Assembly (NCBI RefSeq): GCF_011927785.1
Contig: NZ_JAATJK010000001.1
Span: 5,365,001 to 5,429,000, forward strand
Source of the DNA: Micromonospora profundi
GTDB lineage: Bacteria > Actinomycetota > Actinomycetes > Mycobacteriales > Micromonosporaceae
Reading direction: 5' to 3'
Length of the DNA: 64,000 nucleotides
Shown here: positions 16,989 to 25,072 of the stretch, piece after piece
How positions within the stretch are numbered: the first letter of the stretch is position 1
Layout: each line of letters starts with the position of its first letter
Notes under the pieces: model-generated
The model's input: the letters and a program-made list of their open reading frames with translations, nothing else
Told to the model about the DNA's origin: nothing
The model's database searches: none
Program-made: the position numbers and the translations under genes

Positions 16989-18284
16989 TCAGCCCTTGAA
17001 GACCTTCTCGGCGGCGGCCTGCCACTCCCGCAGGATCGCGTCGATCTGGTCCGGCTTGTCGATGAACTTGGTAAGCGCGGTGTCCGCGGTCGGCTGGAGC
17101 GCGTCGCTTGAGTCGCGGTTGAAGAACTGGGTCAGCTCCTTGGCCTCGTCGAGCATCGCCTTGCCCTTGACCACGAGCGGAGAGTCCGACGCTCTGGCCT
17201 TCGGGTTGGCCGGCAGCACGATGCCGGAGCTGGCCTTCACGTACGCCTCCTGCGCTTCGACCGAGGACAGGTAGGTGAGCAGCGCCTTCGTACCGGTCGG
17301 GTTGGCGGTCTTCGCGCTGGCGAAGAAGCCGTCAGTGGGGGCCTCCTCGGCGAGCGGCACCGCCGGGTCGATGATCGGGAACCGGAAGAAGTCCAGGTCG
17401 CCGAGGGCGTCCTTGGGTGCCGCGTCGGCGAAGAACGTGCCGATCAGGAACATGCCGGTCTTGCCGGCCAGCAGCGCTGTGGTCGCCTCCTGGAACGGGT
17501 ACGCCTTGCCCTTGGGGTCGAAGTAGGGCAGGGCCTCCCGCCAGCGGGTGAAGACCGCCTTGACCCTGGGGTCGTCGAAGCGCTGCTTGCCGGCGAGCAA
17601 CTCGCGGTGGAACGGCGCGCCGTTGATCCGGATGTTGAGGTAGTCGAACCAGGCCGAGGCCACCCACGGGGTGTCGCCGAGGCCGATGCCGATCGGCGGG
17701 ACGCCCTTGCTCTTCAGCGTCTCGCACAGGGCCAGGAAGTCGGTCCAGGTCTTCGGCTCCTGCACGCCCCACTTGGCGAAGTTGGACTTACGGTAGAAGA
17801 AGCCCCACCAGTAGTTGTTCATCGGTACGAAGACCTGCTTGCCGCTGCCGTCGGTGGAGAGCGTCCACAGCGACTGCGGGTAGTCGCCAAGTGACTTCCA
17901 GACATCGGAGACGTCCAGCAGCAGGTTGCGGCTCGCGTAGTCGTTTGCGACCGAGCCCGCGTACCAGGTGTAGAGGTCCGGCGGGTTGGCGGAGGTGAGG
18001 TAGGTCGGCAACTGGGTGCGGAAGGTCTCCGAGGCGACCGTGTTGAGGCTCGCCGTGCCCTTGCCCTGCGCGTTGAAGCTCTCGATCAGCTTCTCCATCG
18101 CCGCCTTGGCCTGCGGCGAGGAGAGGTTCGACTGGATGGTCACCGCGCCGGAGCCGTTGCCCGTCGTCGGCCCGCTTGCCGAGCTGGCGCACGCGCTGAG
18201 CAACGAGCCGGCGCCAAGGGCGCCGAGGCCGGCAAGCCCGAGGTGGCCAAGGAATCGCCGGCGACCGGGGTCGAAGTCGCTCAC
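16989..18284 (-). CDS. ABC sugar-binding lipoprotein (Tat-type signal)
   Basis: This is the 431-aa extracellular solute receptor of the alpha-galactoside importer. The signal has a twin-arginine pattern (GRRRFLGHLGLAG) followed by a lipobox ending LLSACAS, so it is probably Tat-exported and lipid-anchored through Cys31. The mature protein has the features of family-1 sugar-binding proteins: ESFNAQGKG, LYTWYAGSVANDY, GDTPWVASAWFDYLN and LLAGKTGMFLIGTF. The GTG at 18284 is preceded by GGAAGGA. It is the first gene of the operon continuing to the two permeases, GH36 and GH27, and its promoter lies in the divergent spacer shared with the galactose-oxidation genes. Confidence 0.93.
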   Translation of the reverse strand: MSDFDPGRRRFLGHLGLAGLGALGAGSLLSACASSASGPTTGNGSGAVTIQSNLSSPQAKAAMEKLIESFNAQGKGTASLNTVASETFRTQLPTYLTSANPPDLYTWYAGSVANDYASRNLLLDVSDVWKSLGDYPQSLWTLSTDGSGKQVFVPMNNYWWGFFYRKSNFAKWGVQEPKTWTDFLALCETLKSKGVPPIGIGLGDTPWVASAWFDYLNIRINGAPFHRELLAGKQRFDDPRVKAVFTRWREALPYFDPKGKAYPFQEATTALLAGKTGMFLIGTFFADAAPKDALGDLDFFRFPIIDPAVPLAEEAPTDGFFASAKTANPTGTKALLTYLSSVEAQEAYVKASSGIVLPANPKARASDSPLVVKGKAMLDEAKELTQFFNRDSSDALQPTADTALTKFIDKPDQIDAILREWQAAAEKVFKG

Positions 18285-18383
18285 GAGGGTGTCCTTCCTC
18301 TACGACACGCAACGTCACGACGCCATGTGTCGGCCATGTGAATGTGTGTGACCAGAAGGTTGCATCGGCCCTCGCCGGCTGTC

Positions 18384-18408
18384 AAGATATCTTCGTAATT
18401 AATGATTA
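18384..18408. promoter_or_regulatory. Candidate operators in the divergent alpha-galactoside/galactose promoter region
   Basis: Within the 159-base spacer between the importer operon and the galactose-oxidation operon lie a perfect 10-bp palindrome AAGATATCTT (18384-18393) and an imperfect palindrome TAATTAATGATTA (18396-18408). This is the only AT-rich patch of the region. Both operons diverge here and a FadR-type GntR regulator is encoded in the right-hand one, so these are the best candidates for its binding site. Confidence 0.5.
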
Positions 18409-18443
18409 GTTGATACCGACACCACGGTCAGGGAGGTCAGCCT

Positions 18444-19190
18444 ATGCGCCGCCTCGAAGGGAAGAATGCCCTGGTCACCGGAGCCATGGGCGGGATCGGC
18501 ACGGCCATCGCCCGGCGGCTGGCCGCCGAGGGAGCCACCGTCGCGCTGCTCGACGTGACCGACCCGGGCCCGCTGGCCGCCGAGTTGACAGCACGCGGCG
18601 ACCGGGCACTGTCCGTAATGGGCGACGTCAGTGTGGACGCCGACTGGTCGACCGCCGTGGCCGCCGTCCGGGCGGGCCTCGGTCCGGTGGACATCCTGAT
18701 CAGCACGGCCTACGCGGTGCAGGTCGCCCCGGCCCACGAGACCAGCCGGCAGTCCTGGGACCACCAGCTCGGCGTCAGCCTCACCGGCTCCTTCCTCGGC
18801 GTCCGCGCCTGCCTCGACGACCTGCGGGAACGGTCCGGAGCGGTGGTGCTGATCTCGTCGGTGCACGCCCTGGTCGGGCTGCCCGGCCGTCCCGCGTACG
18901 CGGCGGCCAAGGGCGGCCTGGTCGCGCTCGGCCGCCAGCTCGCCGTGGAGTACGGCCCGCGGGTCCGGGTCAACACGGTGCTGCCCGGCCCGATCTTCAC
19001 CGCCGCCTGGGCGGACGTGTCCGAAGAGGACCGTCAGCGCAGCGTCGAGGAGACCGTCGCGAAGCGGTTCGGCACACCCGAGGAGGTGGCCGCGACGGTG
19101 GCTTTCCTCGCCTCACCGGATGCCGCCTACGTCACCGGCGCGAGCCTAGTGGTGGACGGTGGCTGGACAGCGGTGAAAACCTCGGCCTGA
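18444..19190 (+). CDS. SDR-family dehydrogenase, probable D-galactose 1-dehydrogenase
   Basis: This is a 248-aa classical short-chain dehydrogenase. The cofactor motif TGAMGGIGTA and the catalytic residues (Ser of ISSVH, YAAAK) are present, as is the C-terminal PEEVAATVAFLAS and VVDGGW. The usual structural NNAG motif is replaced by ISTAYA, which is unusual. In this setting, with a lactonase, sugar-acid dehydratase, kinase and aldolase downstream, the most economical role is NAD(P)-dependent oxidation of galactose to galactonolactone, the first step of the De Ley-Doudoroff route. A role on a related aldose or sugar acid is possible. The ATG follows AGGGAGG. Confidence 0.75.
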   Translation: MRRLEGKNALVTGAMGGIGTAIARRLAAEGATVALLDVTDPGPLAAELTARGDRALSVMGDVSVDADWSTAVAAVRAGLGPVDILISTAYAVQVAPAHETSRQSWDHQLGVSLTGSFLGVRACLDDLRERSGAVVLISSVHALVGLPGRPAYAAAKGGLVALGRQLAVEYGPRVRVNTVLPGPIFTAAWADVSEEDRQRSVEETVAKRFGTPEEVAATVAFLASPDAAYVTGASLVVDGGWTAVKTSA

Positions 19191-19229
19191 AAGATCGAAC
19201 CCGACACCAGCGAAAAGGCCGGAAGACCA

Positions 19230-19940
19230 TTGGCACAGTATGCAAGCCGCGGCGTCCACGGACAGACCGTCGAGGCCATCGCCCGCCGCATCCTCACCGG
19301 TGAGATCGCCGCCGGGTCGACATTGAACATCGCCGCCCTTCAGGAGGAGTTCGACGTCAGCCTGACGGCGCTGCGCGAGGCGCTGAAGGTCCTCTCGGCC
19401 AAGGGCATCGTCGACGCCAGGCAGAAGCGCGGCACGTTCGTCCGGCCGCGAGCCGACTGGAACCTGCTCGACGGTGACGTGATCCGCTGGCAGTTCGCCG
19501 AGGGCCCCCACGAAACGCTGCTCGACCAACTGCACGAGGTCCGCGCCATCATCGAGCCGGCCGCCGCGCGGCTGGCAGCCCGCCGGTGCACCGACGACGA
19601 CATCGCCGCACTGGACCAGGCACTGGCCGAGATGGCCGAGGCCGAGGGCGACCCCACGGCCGCCGTCGCCGCCGACCTCTCCTTCCACCGCGGGCTGCTC
19701 GCCGCCACCCACAACGAGCTGCTGGAACGCATGGAAGTGGTGATGGAGACGGGCCTCGCCGAACGGGATCGGCTCGTACACGGCGGTGCCGCCCACGACG
19801 ACCCGGTGCCGAGTCACCGCGCCGTGGTCGACGCGCTGCGCGCCCGGGACGAGACGGCGGCCGAGACCGCAATGCGTGAGTTGCTGGACAAGGCCGTCCG
19901 CGACGTCGAAAAGGCACGGGGACGAAGGGGCAGTCAGTGA
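19230..19940 (+). CDS. GntR-family regulator, FadR (FCD) subfamily
   Basis: This 236-aa regulator has an N-terminal winged helix (residues 10-75, with LQEEFDVSLTALREALKVL and KGIVDARQKRGTFV). An all-helical FCD ligand domain follows, with candidate metal/ligand positions in ADLSFHRGLL, ATHN and PSHRAVVDAL. The start is a TTG at 19230, eight bases after GGAAGA. It probably responds to a sugar acid such as galactonate or KDGal and controls the divergent promoter region upstream of the SDR gene. Its stop overlaps the GTG of the dehydratase gene. It is similar in type to DgoR, the galactonate regulator of enterobacteria. Confidence 0.92.
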   Translation: MAQYASRGVHGQTVEAIARRILTGEIAAGSTLNIAALQEEFDVSLTALREALKVLSAKGIVDARQKRGTFVRPRADWNLLDGDVIRWQFAEGPHETLLDQLHEVRAIIEPAAARLAARRCTDDDIAALDQALAEMAEAEGDPTAAVAADLSFHRGLLAATHNELLERMEVVMETGLAERDRLVHGGAAHDDPVPSHRAVVDALRARDETAAETAMRELLDKAVRDVEKARGRRGSQ

Positions 19941-21082
19941 AGATCGAGCGGATCGAGACCTTCCTGGTCGCGCCACGGTGGTTGTTCTGCCGGGTGGAGA
20001 CCGACGAGGGGCTCGTGGGGTGGGGTGAGCCGGTAGTCGAGGGGCGCGCCGAGGTGGTGCGCAGCGCCGTCGAAGTGCTCTCCGAATATCTGATCGGCGA
20101 GGATCCACTGCGGATCGAGCAGCACTGGCAGGTGCTCACCAAGGGCGGCTTCTACCGCGGCGGCCCGATCCTCTCAAGCGCGGTCGCCGGCCTCGACCAG
20201 GCACTGTGGGACATCGCCGGGCAGGCGTACGGCGCGCCGGTGCACGCACTGCTCGGCGGGCCGGTGCGCGACCGGGTGCGGATCTACTCGTGGATCGGCG
20301 GGGACGAGCCCGATGAGGTGGCCGACGCCGCCGCCGCGCAGGTCGCCGCGGGTCTCACAGGCGTCAAGATGAACGCCTGCGGGCGACTCTCTCCCATCCC
20401 CACCTCCGCCGAGGTGGACGCGGTGGTCGGTCGGGTCGCCGCCGCCCGCGAGGTGCTCGGCCCCGAGCGGGACATCGCCCTGGACTTCCACGGCAGAGCC
20501 GGGATGGCCGCCGTCCGCCGGATCCTGCCCGAACTGGCCGGGCTGCGCCCACTCTTCGTGGAGGAGCCGGTCCTGCCCGACCAGGCCCACCACCTGCGGG
20601 ACATCGTGGCCGGCACCCCGATCCCGGTGGCCACCGGCGAACGCCTCTACGGCCGCTCCGAATTCCTCAGCCCGTTGCAGGCAGGGGTCGCCGTGGTGCA
20701 GCCGGACCTGTCGCACGCCGGTGGCATCTCCGAGGTCCGCCGGATCGCCGCGCTGGCCGAGACGTACGGCGCGCTGCTCGCCCCGCACTGCCCGCTCGGG
20801 CCGATCTCGCTGGCGGCGAGCCTCCAGGTGGCCTTCGCGACGCCGAACTTCCTGATCCAGGAACAGAGCATCGGCATCCACTACAACGTTGGTTCGGAGC
20901 TTCTGGACTACGTGGTCGACCGGGAGCCGTTCCGGTTCGTGGACGGGCACATCGCCCGCTTCGACCGGCCCGGCCTGGGCATCACTGTGGACGAGGCGGC
21001 GGTCCGCGAGGCCGCGCGTACACCGCATGCCTGGCGCAACCCGGTCTGGCAGCACCGCGACGGATCGTTCGCCGAATGGTGA
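19937..21082 (+). CDS. dgoD: Galactonate dehydratase, enolase superfamily (mandelate racemase/DgoD-like)
   Basis: This 381-aa enolase-superfamily enzyme is predicted to dehydrate D-galactonate to 2-keto-3-deoxygalactonate. Mg2+ ligands and catalytic residues are visible in LDFHGRAG, FVEEPVLPDQ and ATGERLYGRSEF, and the general base His lies in APHCPLGPISLAAS. RIETFLVAPRWLF and WGEPVVEGRAEVV belong to the N-terminal capping domain. The length is typical of galactonate dehydratases. The GTG start is coupled to the GntR stop and is preceded by GAAGGGG. Enolase-family substrate calls are easily wrong, but the downstream KDPGal-type aldolase and kinase strongly support galactonate. Confidence 0.85.
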   Translation: MKIERIETFLVAPRWLFCRVETDEGLVGWGEPVVEGRAEVVRSAVEVLSEYLIGEDPLRIEQHWQVLTKGGFYRGGPILSSAVAGLDQALWDIAGQAYGAPVHALLGGPVRDRVRIYSWIGGDEPDEVADAAAAQVAAGLTGVKMNACGRLSPIPTSAEVDAVVGRVAAAREVLGPERDIALDFHGRAGMAAVRRILPELAGLRPLFVEEPVLPDQAHHLRDIVAGTPIPVATGERLYGRSEFLSPLQAGVAVVQPDLSHAGGISEVRRIAALAETYGALLAPHCPLGPISLAASLQVAFATPNFLIQEQSIGIHYNVGSELLDYVVDREPFRFVDGHIARFDRPGLGITVDEAAVREAARTPHAWRNPVWQHRDGSFAEW

Positions 21083-21915
21083 CCGGCCCGACGCGGGTCC
21101 CGCTGCGCGTGGAGTACGACGCTGCCCACGGCGGCCGGTGGACCCGCCTGCACGGCGGCGACCGGCAGTGGCTGTGGCGGGGCCCGGAGCCGGGCCGCAA
21201 TGAGGTACGCCCCGGCGACCCGTTCGTCGACGCCGGAGGGCTGGAGGAGTGCCTGCCCACAGTGCGCGGCGAGCCCGACCACGGCGAGGTGTGGTCCCGC
21301 CCGTGGCGAACCGCTGGCCCTGGCACCGTGGTCATCGAGCGGCCGGCGTTCACATTGACCCGCCGGATCAGCGACTCCGGCGGCGTGGTGGTGGCCGACT
21401 ACCGGCTGGCCGCCGACCCGGGATACCGCTTCGTGTGGGCCGCGCACGCCCTGCTCGGCCTCTCCCCCGACGCCCACCTCGACGCGCCCGCCGGCACCCC
21501 CACCCGGTTGCACCCGGAGGCCGCCGCCCTGCTGCCGCCCGGCACCTGGCCCACCGGCAGCCCGTGGCTGACCGGTCCGTGGCCCGCTCCGGCCGGGCTA
21601 CCGCTGGACACGTTCGGCCCCGACGACGGGACCGCGGTCGGGGCGGTGCTGCTCGACTGCCCGAAGGTCCAGGTGATCGACAGCCCCGACCGGCTGACAC
21701 TGGAGTTGGAGTGTGACGGGCAGCCCCGCAGCACCGCGCTCTGGCGCAACCTGGGCGGCTGGCCGGCCGTCGCCCCCTACCGAAGCGTCGGGGTCGAGCC
21801 GATGCTCGGCGCCGCCTTCGACCTGGCCGACGCCGGCCCGCACGACGCGGCGATCGTCCCACCCGCTGGCGAGGTTGCCTGGCGGCTCACCATTTCCGCC
21901 CACCGCATCCACTGA
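21076..21915 (+). CDS. Aldose 1-epimerase-like (galactose mutarotase-fold) protein
   Basis: This 279-aa protein of the galactose-mutarotase fold has a beta-rich pattern and conserved segments GGLEECLPTVRGEPDHGEVW, FVWAAHALL and VGVEPMLGAAFDL. It resembles the divergent epimerase-like proteins that accompany sugar catabolic operons. A role in supplying the right anomer of galactose to the dehydrogenase is plausible but inferred. The start overlaps the dehydratase stop, with ATG at 21076 or GTG at 21079 equally possible. It lies within the tightly packed galactose-oxidation operon. Confidence 0.72.
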   Translation: MVTGPTRVPLRVEYDAAHGGRWTRLHGGDRQWLWRGPEPGRNEVRPGDPFVDAGGLEECLPTVRGEPDHGEVWSRPWRTAGPGTVVIERPAFTLTRRISDSGGVVVADYRLAADPGYRFVWAAHALLGLSPDAHLDAPAGTPTRLHPEAAALLPPGTWPTGSPWLTGPWPAPAGLPLDTFGPDDGTAVGAVLLDCPKVQVIDSPDRLTLELECDGQPRSTALWRNLGGWPAVAPYRSVGVEPMLGAAFDLADAGPHDAAIVPPAGEVAWRLTISAHRIH

Positions 21916-21926
21916 GGACATTCGCG

Positions 21927-22547
21927 ATGAACCTGCTCGACGAGCTGCGTACCCACCGGTTGCTGGCAATCGTGCGCGGCCCGGACCCGGCGGCCGCGCT
22001 GGCCTCGGTGCTCACCCTGGCCGACAGCGGCGTCGCGCTGATCGAGGTCTCCCTGACCAGCGCGGACGCCCTCAGCATCATCCGGGGCGCCCGGATCGCG
22101 CTCGGACCCGACTTCGCGCTGGGCGCGGGCACCGTGCTCAGCGTCGAAGACGCCCGCGCGGCAGCCGACGCGGGCGCAGGCTTCCTGGTCACCCCGGCGG
22201 TGGCACCGAGCGTCGCCGAGGGCGTCCGACTCGGCCTGCCCGTGCTGGCCGGCGCGCTCACCCCCACCGAGGTCGTACGGGCCGCAAGCGACGGGGCCAC
22301 GGCGATCAAGCTGTTCCCTGCCTCTCTCGGCGGTCCCGACTACCTGGGTGCGCTGCGCGACCCGTTCCCCGACACCGCGTTCGTGCCGGTGGGCGGGGTG
22401 GACGCGGACAGCGTCCGGCGCTACCTGGACCGGGGAGCGGTGGCGGTCGGGGTCGGCTCACCTCTCCTCGGCGATGCCGTCCGTGGCGGCGACCGCGCGG
22501 CGCTGCGCGAGCGGGCCGCCACCTTCGTCGCGGCGGTCCGCTCGTGA
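21927..22547 (+). CDS. 2-dehydro-3-deoxy-6-phosphogalactonate (KDPGal/KDPG) aldolase
   Basis: This is a 206-aa class I aldolase of the KDPG/KDPGal family, cleaving the phosphorylated keto-deoxy sugar acid into pyruvate and glyceraldehyde-3-phosphate. The family marks are all present: LLAIVRG at the start, IEVSLTSADAL, GAGTVLS, FLVTPA and the Schiff-base lysine in AIKLFPASLGG, then VPVGGVDADS and VGVGSPLL. The context selects KDPGal over KDPG. The ATG is 11 bases after the epimerase-like stop, and the gene's stop overlaps the kinase start in GTGA. Confidence 0.92.
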   Translation: MNLLDELRTHRLLAIVRGPDPAAALASVLTLADSGVALIEVSLTSADALSIIRGARIALGPDFALGAGTVLSVEDARAAADAGAGFLVTPAVAPSVAEGVRLGLPVLAGALTPTEVVRAASDGATAIKLFPASLGGPDYLGALRDPFPDTAFVPVGGVDADSVRRYLDRGAVAVGVGSPLLGDAVRGGDRAALRERAATFVAAVRS

Positions 22548-23485
22548 CCGACCTGGTCACCCTCGGCGAGACGATGGCGGCCTTCCGCACCACCGGGCCG
22601 TTGCGGCTGGGCGGCACCGCCGGGATCTCCGTGGCCGGGTCCGAGTCGACAGTGGCGATCGGGCTGGCCCGGCTCGGCCACCACGCGGCGTGGGTCGGGG
22701 TCACCGGCGCGGACGAGCCCGGTGCACTGGTCCGCCGCACGCTGCGCGCCGAAGGCGTCGACCTGACCTGGGCCCGTGTCGACCCGACGGCCCCCACCGG
22801 GCTGATCCTCTTCGAGGCCCGGGTCGCCGACATCAACCGGGTCACCTATCACCGCGCCGGCTCCGCCGGGTCCCGGCTGCGCCCCGCCGACGTCACGCCG
22901 GCGTTCGACACGCCGGCCCGACCGCCCCGGCTGCTGCACGTCACCGGCATCACCTGCGCGCTCGGCGCGGAGCCGTACGACGCGGTGGTGACGGCGGTGC
23001 GGCTCGCGCGTGCGGCGGGCAGCACCGTCTGTCTGGACGTCAACCACCGCAACCGGCTCTGGTCGGTCGGCGAGGCGGCCGCCGCGCTGCGACCGCTGCT
23101 GCCCTCGATCGACCTGGTCGTCGCCTCCGACGACGAGCTGGCTGTCCTGACCGACGCCGCCGACCCGATCGCTGCGCTGCACGCGGCCGGCGTGACCGAG
23201 GTCGTCGTGAAGCACGGCGCTGGCGGGGCCACCAGCCACAGCGCCACCGGCGCCGTGCACCGGCCGGCCCGCCAGGTTCCGGTGGTGGACACCGTGGGGG
23301 CCGGCGACGCCTTCGTGGCCGGGCTACTCTCCGGCTGGCTGGATGGCGACGACGTACCGGCGCGGCTGGACCGGGCGGTCACCACCGGCGCGTTCGCGGT
23401 CGCCACCCGGGGCGACTGGGAGGGCCTGCCCGACCGGGCGGAGCTGGCGCTACTCGACCACGGGCCGGGCGGCACTATCCGCTGA
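22544..23485 (+). CDS. PfkB-family sugar kinase, probable 2-keto-3-deoxygalactonate kinase
   Basis: This is a 313-aa ribokinase/PfkB-type kinase. The GTG at 22544 overlaps the aldolase stop. N-terminal VTLGETMAAFRTTGPLRLGG and GLARLGHHAAWVGVTGADEPG are typical of KDG kinases. The C-terminal signature VDTVGAGDAFVAGLLSG carries the catalytic aspartate (GAGD), and CLDVNHRNRLW is another KdgK-type segment. It would phosphorylate 2-keto-3-deoxygalactonate to the substrate of the adjacent aldolase. True E. coli DgoK belongs to another family, so this operon uses a PfkB replacement, which is common in actinomycetes. Confidence 0.9.
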   Translation: MTDLVTLGETMAAFRTTGPLRLGGTAGISVAGSESTVAIGLARLGHHAAWVGVTGADEPGALVRRTLRAEGVDLTWARVDPTAPTGLILFEARVADINRVTYHRAGSAGSRLRPADVTPAFDTPARPPRLLHVTGITCALGAEPYDAVVTAVRLARAAGSTVCLDVNHRNRLWSVGEAAAALRPLLPSIDLVVASDDELAVLTDAADPIAALHAAGVTEVVVKHGAGGATSHSATGAVHRPARQVPVVDTVGAGDAFVAGLLSGWLDGDDVPARLDRAVTTGAFAVATRGDWEGLPDRAELALLDHGPGGTIR

Positions 23486-23533
23486 CCGGCGCGGCGGCCG
23501 ACCTCGACCGCCGGAGATCGTTGGAGGAGCACG

Positions 23534-24406
23534 ATGGAGCTGACCGAACCGACCGTCTGGGCCCCTGACCTGTTGGAGCTGGGCGAAGGGCTGCGCTGGG
23601 TCGACGACCGGCTGGTCCTGGTCGACCTGCTCGCCGGTCGACTGCTGGAGACCGACGGAGACCGCCCCGGCCCGCTGCGGGAGCTGCGCCGCCTTGACGT
23701 TCCGCTCGGCGCGGTCGCCCCGCTGGCCGGCCGTGTCGGCGACTGGCTGGCCGCCGCCGGCACCGGCGTCACGGTGCTGCCCGCCACCGGCGACGCCCGA
23801 CCGGTCGCCGACCTGGTCGCCGACGCTCCCGAGCCGACCCGGATGAACGACGCGGTCGCCGACCCGCACGGCCGTTTCTGGGCCGGCAGCATGACGTACG
23901 CGGGACTGCCCGGCCAGGGCACTCTCTACCTGCTCGCCCCGGGCGCGGCACCGGTGCCGGCGGTGACCGGGCTGACCATCCCGAACGGGCCGGCGTTCGA
24001 TGCCACCGGCACCACCATGTACCTGGCCGACACTCCGCGCGGCGAGGTCGACCGGTTCACAGTCGACAGGACCACCGGTGCCCTGCACGGGCGGGAACCG
24101 TTCCTGCGACTCGCCGACTCCGACGGCTCCCCGGACGGGATGACAGTCGACGCGGCGGGCCACCTCTGGGTCGCGCTGTGGGGCGGCTCGGCGGTACGCC
24201 GTTACCGGCCCGACGGGACGCTGGACCGCCACATCCAGCTCCCCGCCCGCCAGCCGGCCGGCATCTGCCTGGGCGGCCCCGACCTGCGCCGGCTCTTCAT
24301 CGGGACCGCCCGACTCGGGCTCACCGAGCCAGGCGCCACGGACGGTGCGCTGCTCGCGGTCGACGTCGAGGTCCCCGGCCTGCCCACCGCTACCGCCACC
24401 GGCTGA
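23534..24406 (+). CDS. SMP-30/gluconolactonase-family sugar lactonase
   Basis: This 290-aa six-bladed propeller lactonase would open galactonolactone to galactonate. The metal ligands of the family are visible: Glu in LGEGLRW, Asn in TRMNDAVADPHGRFW, Asn in TIPNGPAFD, and Asp in DGSPDGMTVDAAGHLWVALW. The ATG follows a strong GGAGG site 49 bases after the kinase stop. It closes the galactose-oxidation operon, completing dehydrogenase, lactonase, dehydratase, kinase and aldolase in one transcription unit. A general aldonolactone specificity cannot be excluded. Confidence 0.9.
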   Translation: MELTEPTVWAPDLLELGEGLRWVDDRLVLVDLLAGRLLETDGDRPGPLRELRRLDVPLGAVAPLAGRVGDWLAAAGTGVTVLPATGDARPVADLVADAPEPTRMNDAVADPHGRFWAGSMTYAGLPGQGTLYLLAPGAAPVPAVTGLTIPNGPAFDATGTTMYLADTPRGEVDRFTVDRTTGALHGREPFLRLADSDGSPDGMTVDAAGHLWVALWGGSAVRRYRPDGTLDRHIQLPARQPAGICLGGPDLRRLFIGTARLGLTEPGATDGALLAVDVEVPGLPTATATG

Positions 24407-24485
24407 TCCGGCCCCGCCGCGCAGGTGCCGAGCAGCAGGAGGCTGCCGGGAGGCATGGCTGGGCGGCCGGCGGGTAGCCCGTCGG

Positions 24486-25010
24486 ATGGCCGACTGGGGC
24501 AAGGTGTTCATCCCGGACACCCCGGTGTTGGAGATCCTGGTACGGGGCAGCGTCATGTACCTCGCCCTGTTCACGCTCCTGCGGGTCATCCTCAAGCGGG
24601 AGAGCGGCACCACCGGCGTCACCGACCTGCTGGTGATCGTGCTGCTCGCCGATGCCGCGCAGAACGGAATGTCCGGCGGCTACAACTCGATCACCGACGG
24701 GTTGCTGCTGGTCGGGGTGATCATCGGTTGGTCGTACCTGTTGAACGCCGTCGCGTACCGCTGGCAGGCCGCCGCGCGGCTGATCCGGCCCAGCTCGCTG
24801 GTGCTTGTCCGCGACGGGGAGATCATGCGGGAGAACATGCGCCGTGAGCTGATCACCAACGAGGAGCTGCACACCCTGCTACGCCAGCAGGGCGTCTCCG
24901 ACCTGGCGGACGTCCGCGAGGTGCGGATGGAGCCCGACGGTCGGTTCAGCGTCACCACCCGTACGCCGGGGCGGCCCCGCAACGGACGCAACGCGGGCGG
25001 TTTCGGCTGA
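24486..25010 (+). CDS. DUF421/YetF-like membrane protein
   Basis: This 174-aa protein has two to three N-terminal hydrophobic segments (LEILVRGSVMYLALFTLL, LLVIVLLADAAQNG, LLLVGVIIGWSYLLNAVAY). A small soluble C-terminal domain with the family marks SSLVLVRDGEIMRENMRREL and EELHTLLRQQGVSDLADVRE follows. This is the DUF421/YetF architecture, whose function is not known. The ATG at 24486 has a weak ribosome site but is the only sensible start. It follows the lactonase by about 80 bases and is probably independent of the sugar pathway. Confidence 0.85.
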   Translation: MADWGKVFIPDTPVLEILVRGSVMYLALFTLLRVILKRESGTTGVTDLLVIVLLADAAQNGMSGGYNSITDGLLLVGVIIGWSYLLNAVAYRWQAAARLIRPSSLVLVRDGEIMRENMRRELITNEELHTLLRQQGVSDLADVREVRMEPDGRFSVTTRTPGRPRNGRNAGGFG

Positions 25011-25011
25011 C

Positions 25012-25052
25012 GCCGGACACGCCGTACACCAGTTGTGGCGGTGTTGTCCGGC
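25012..25052. terminator. Terminator hairpin between convergent DUF421 and dienelactone hydrolase genes
   Basis: GCCGGACA (25012-25019) pairs with TGTCCGGC (25045-25052), and the stem continues inwards imperfectly with CGCC and GGCG. It begins directly after the DUF421 stop and lies before the stop of the opposing gene, as expected for a shared terminator. Confidence 0.5.
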
Positions 25053-25072
25053 CCGCAGCCGTCCCGCTGGCC

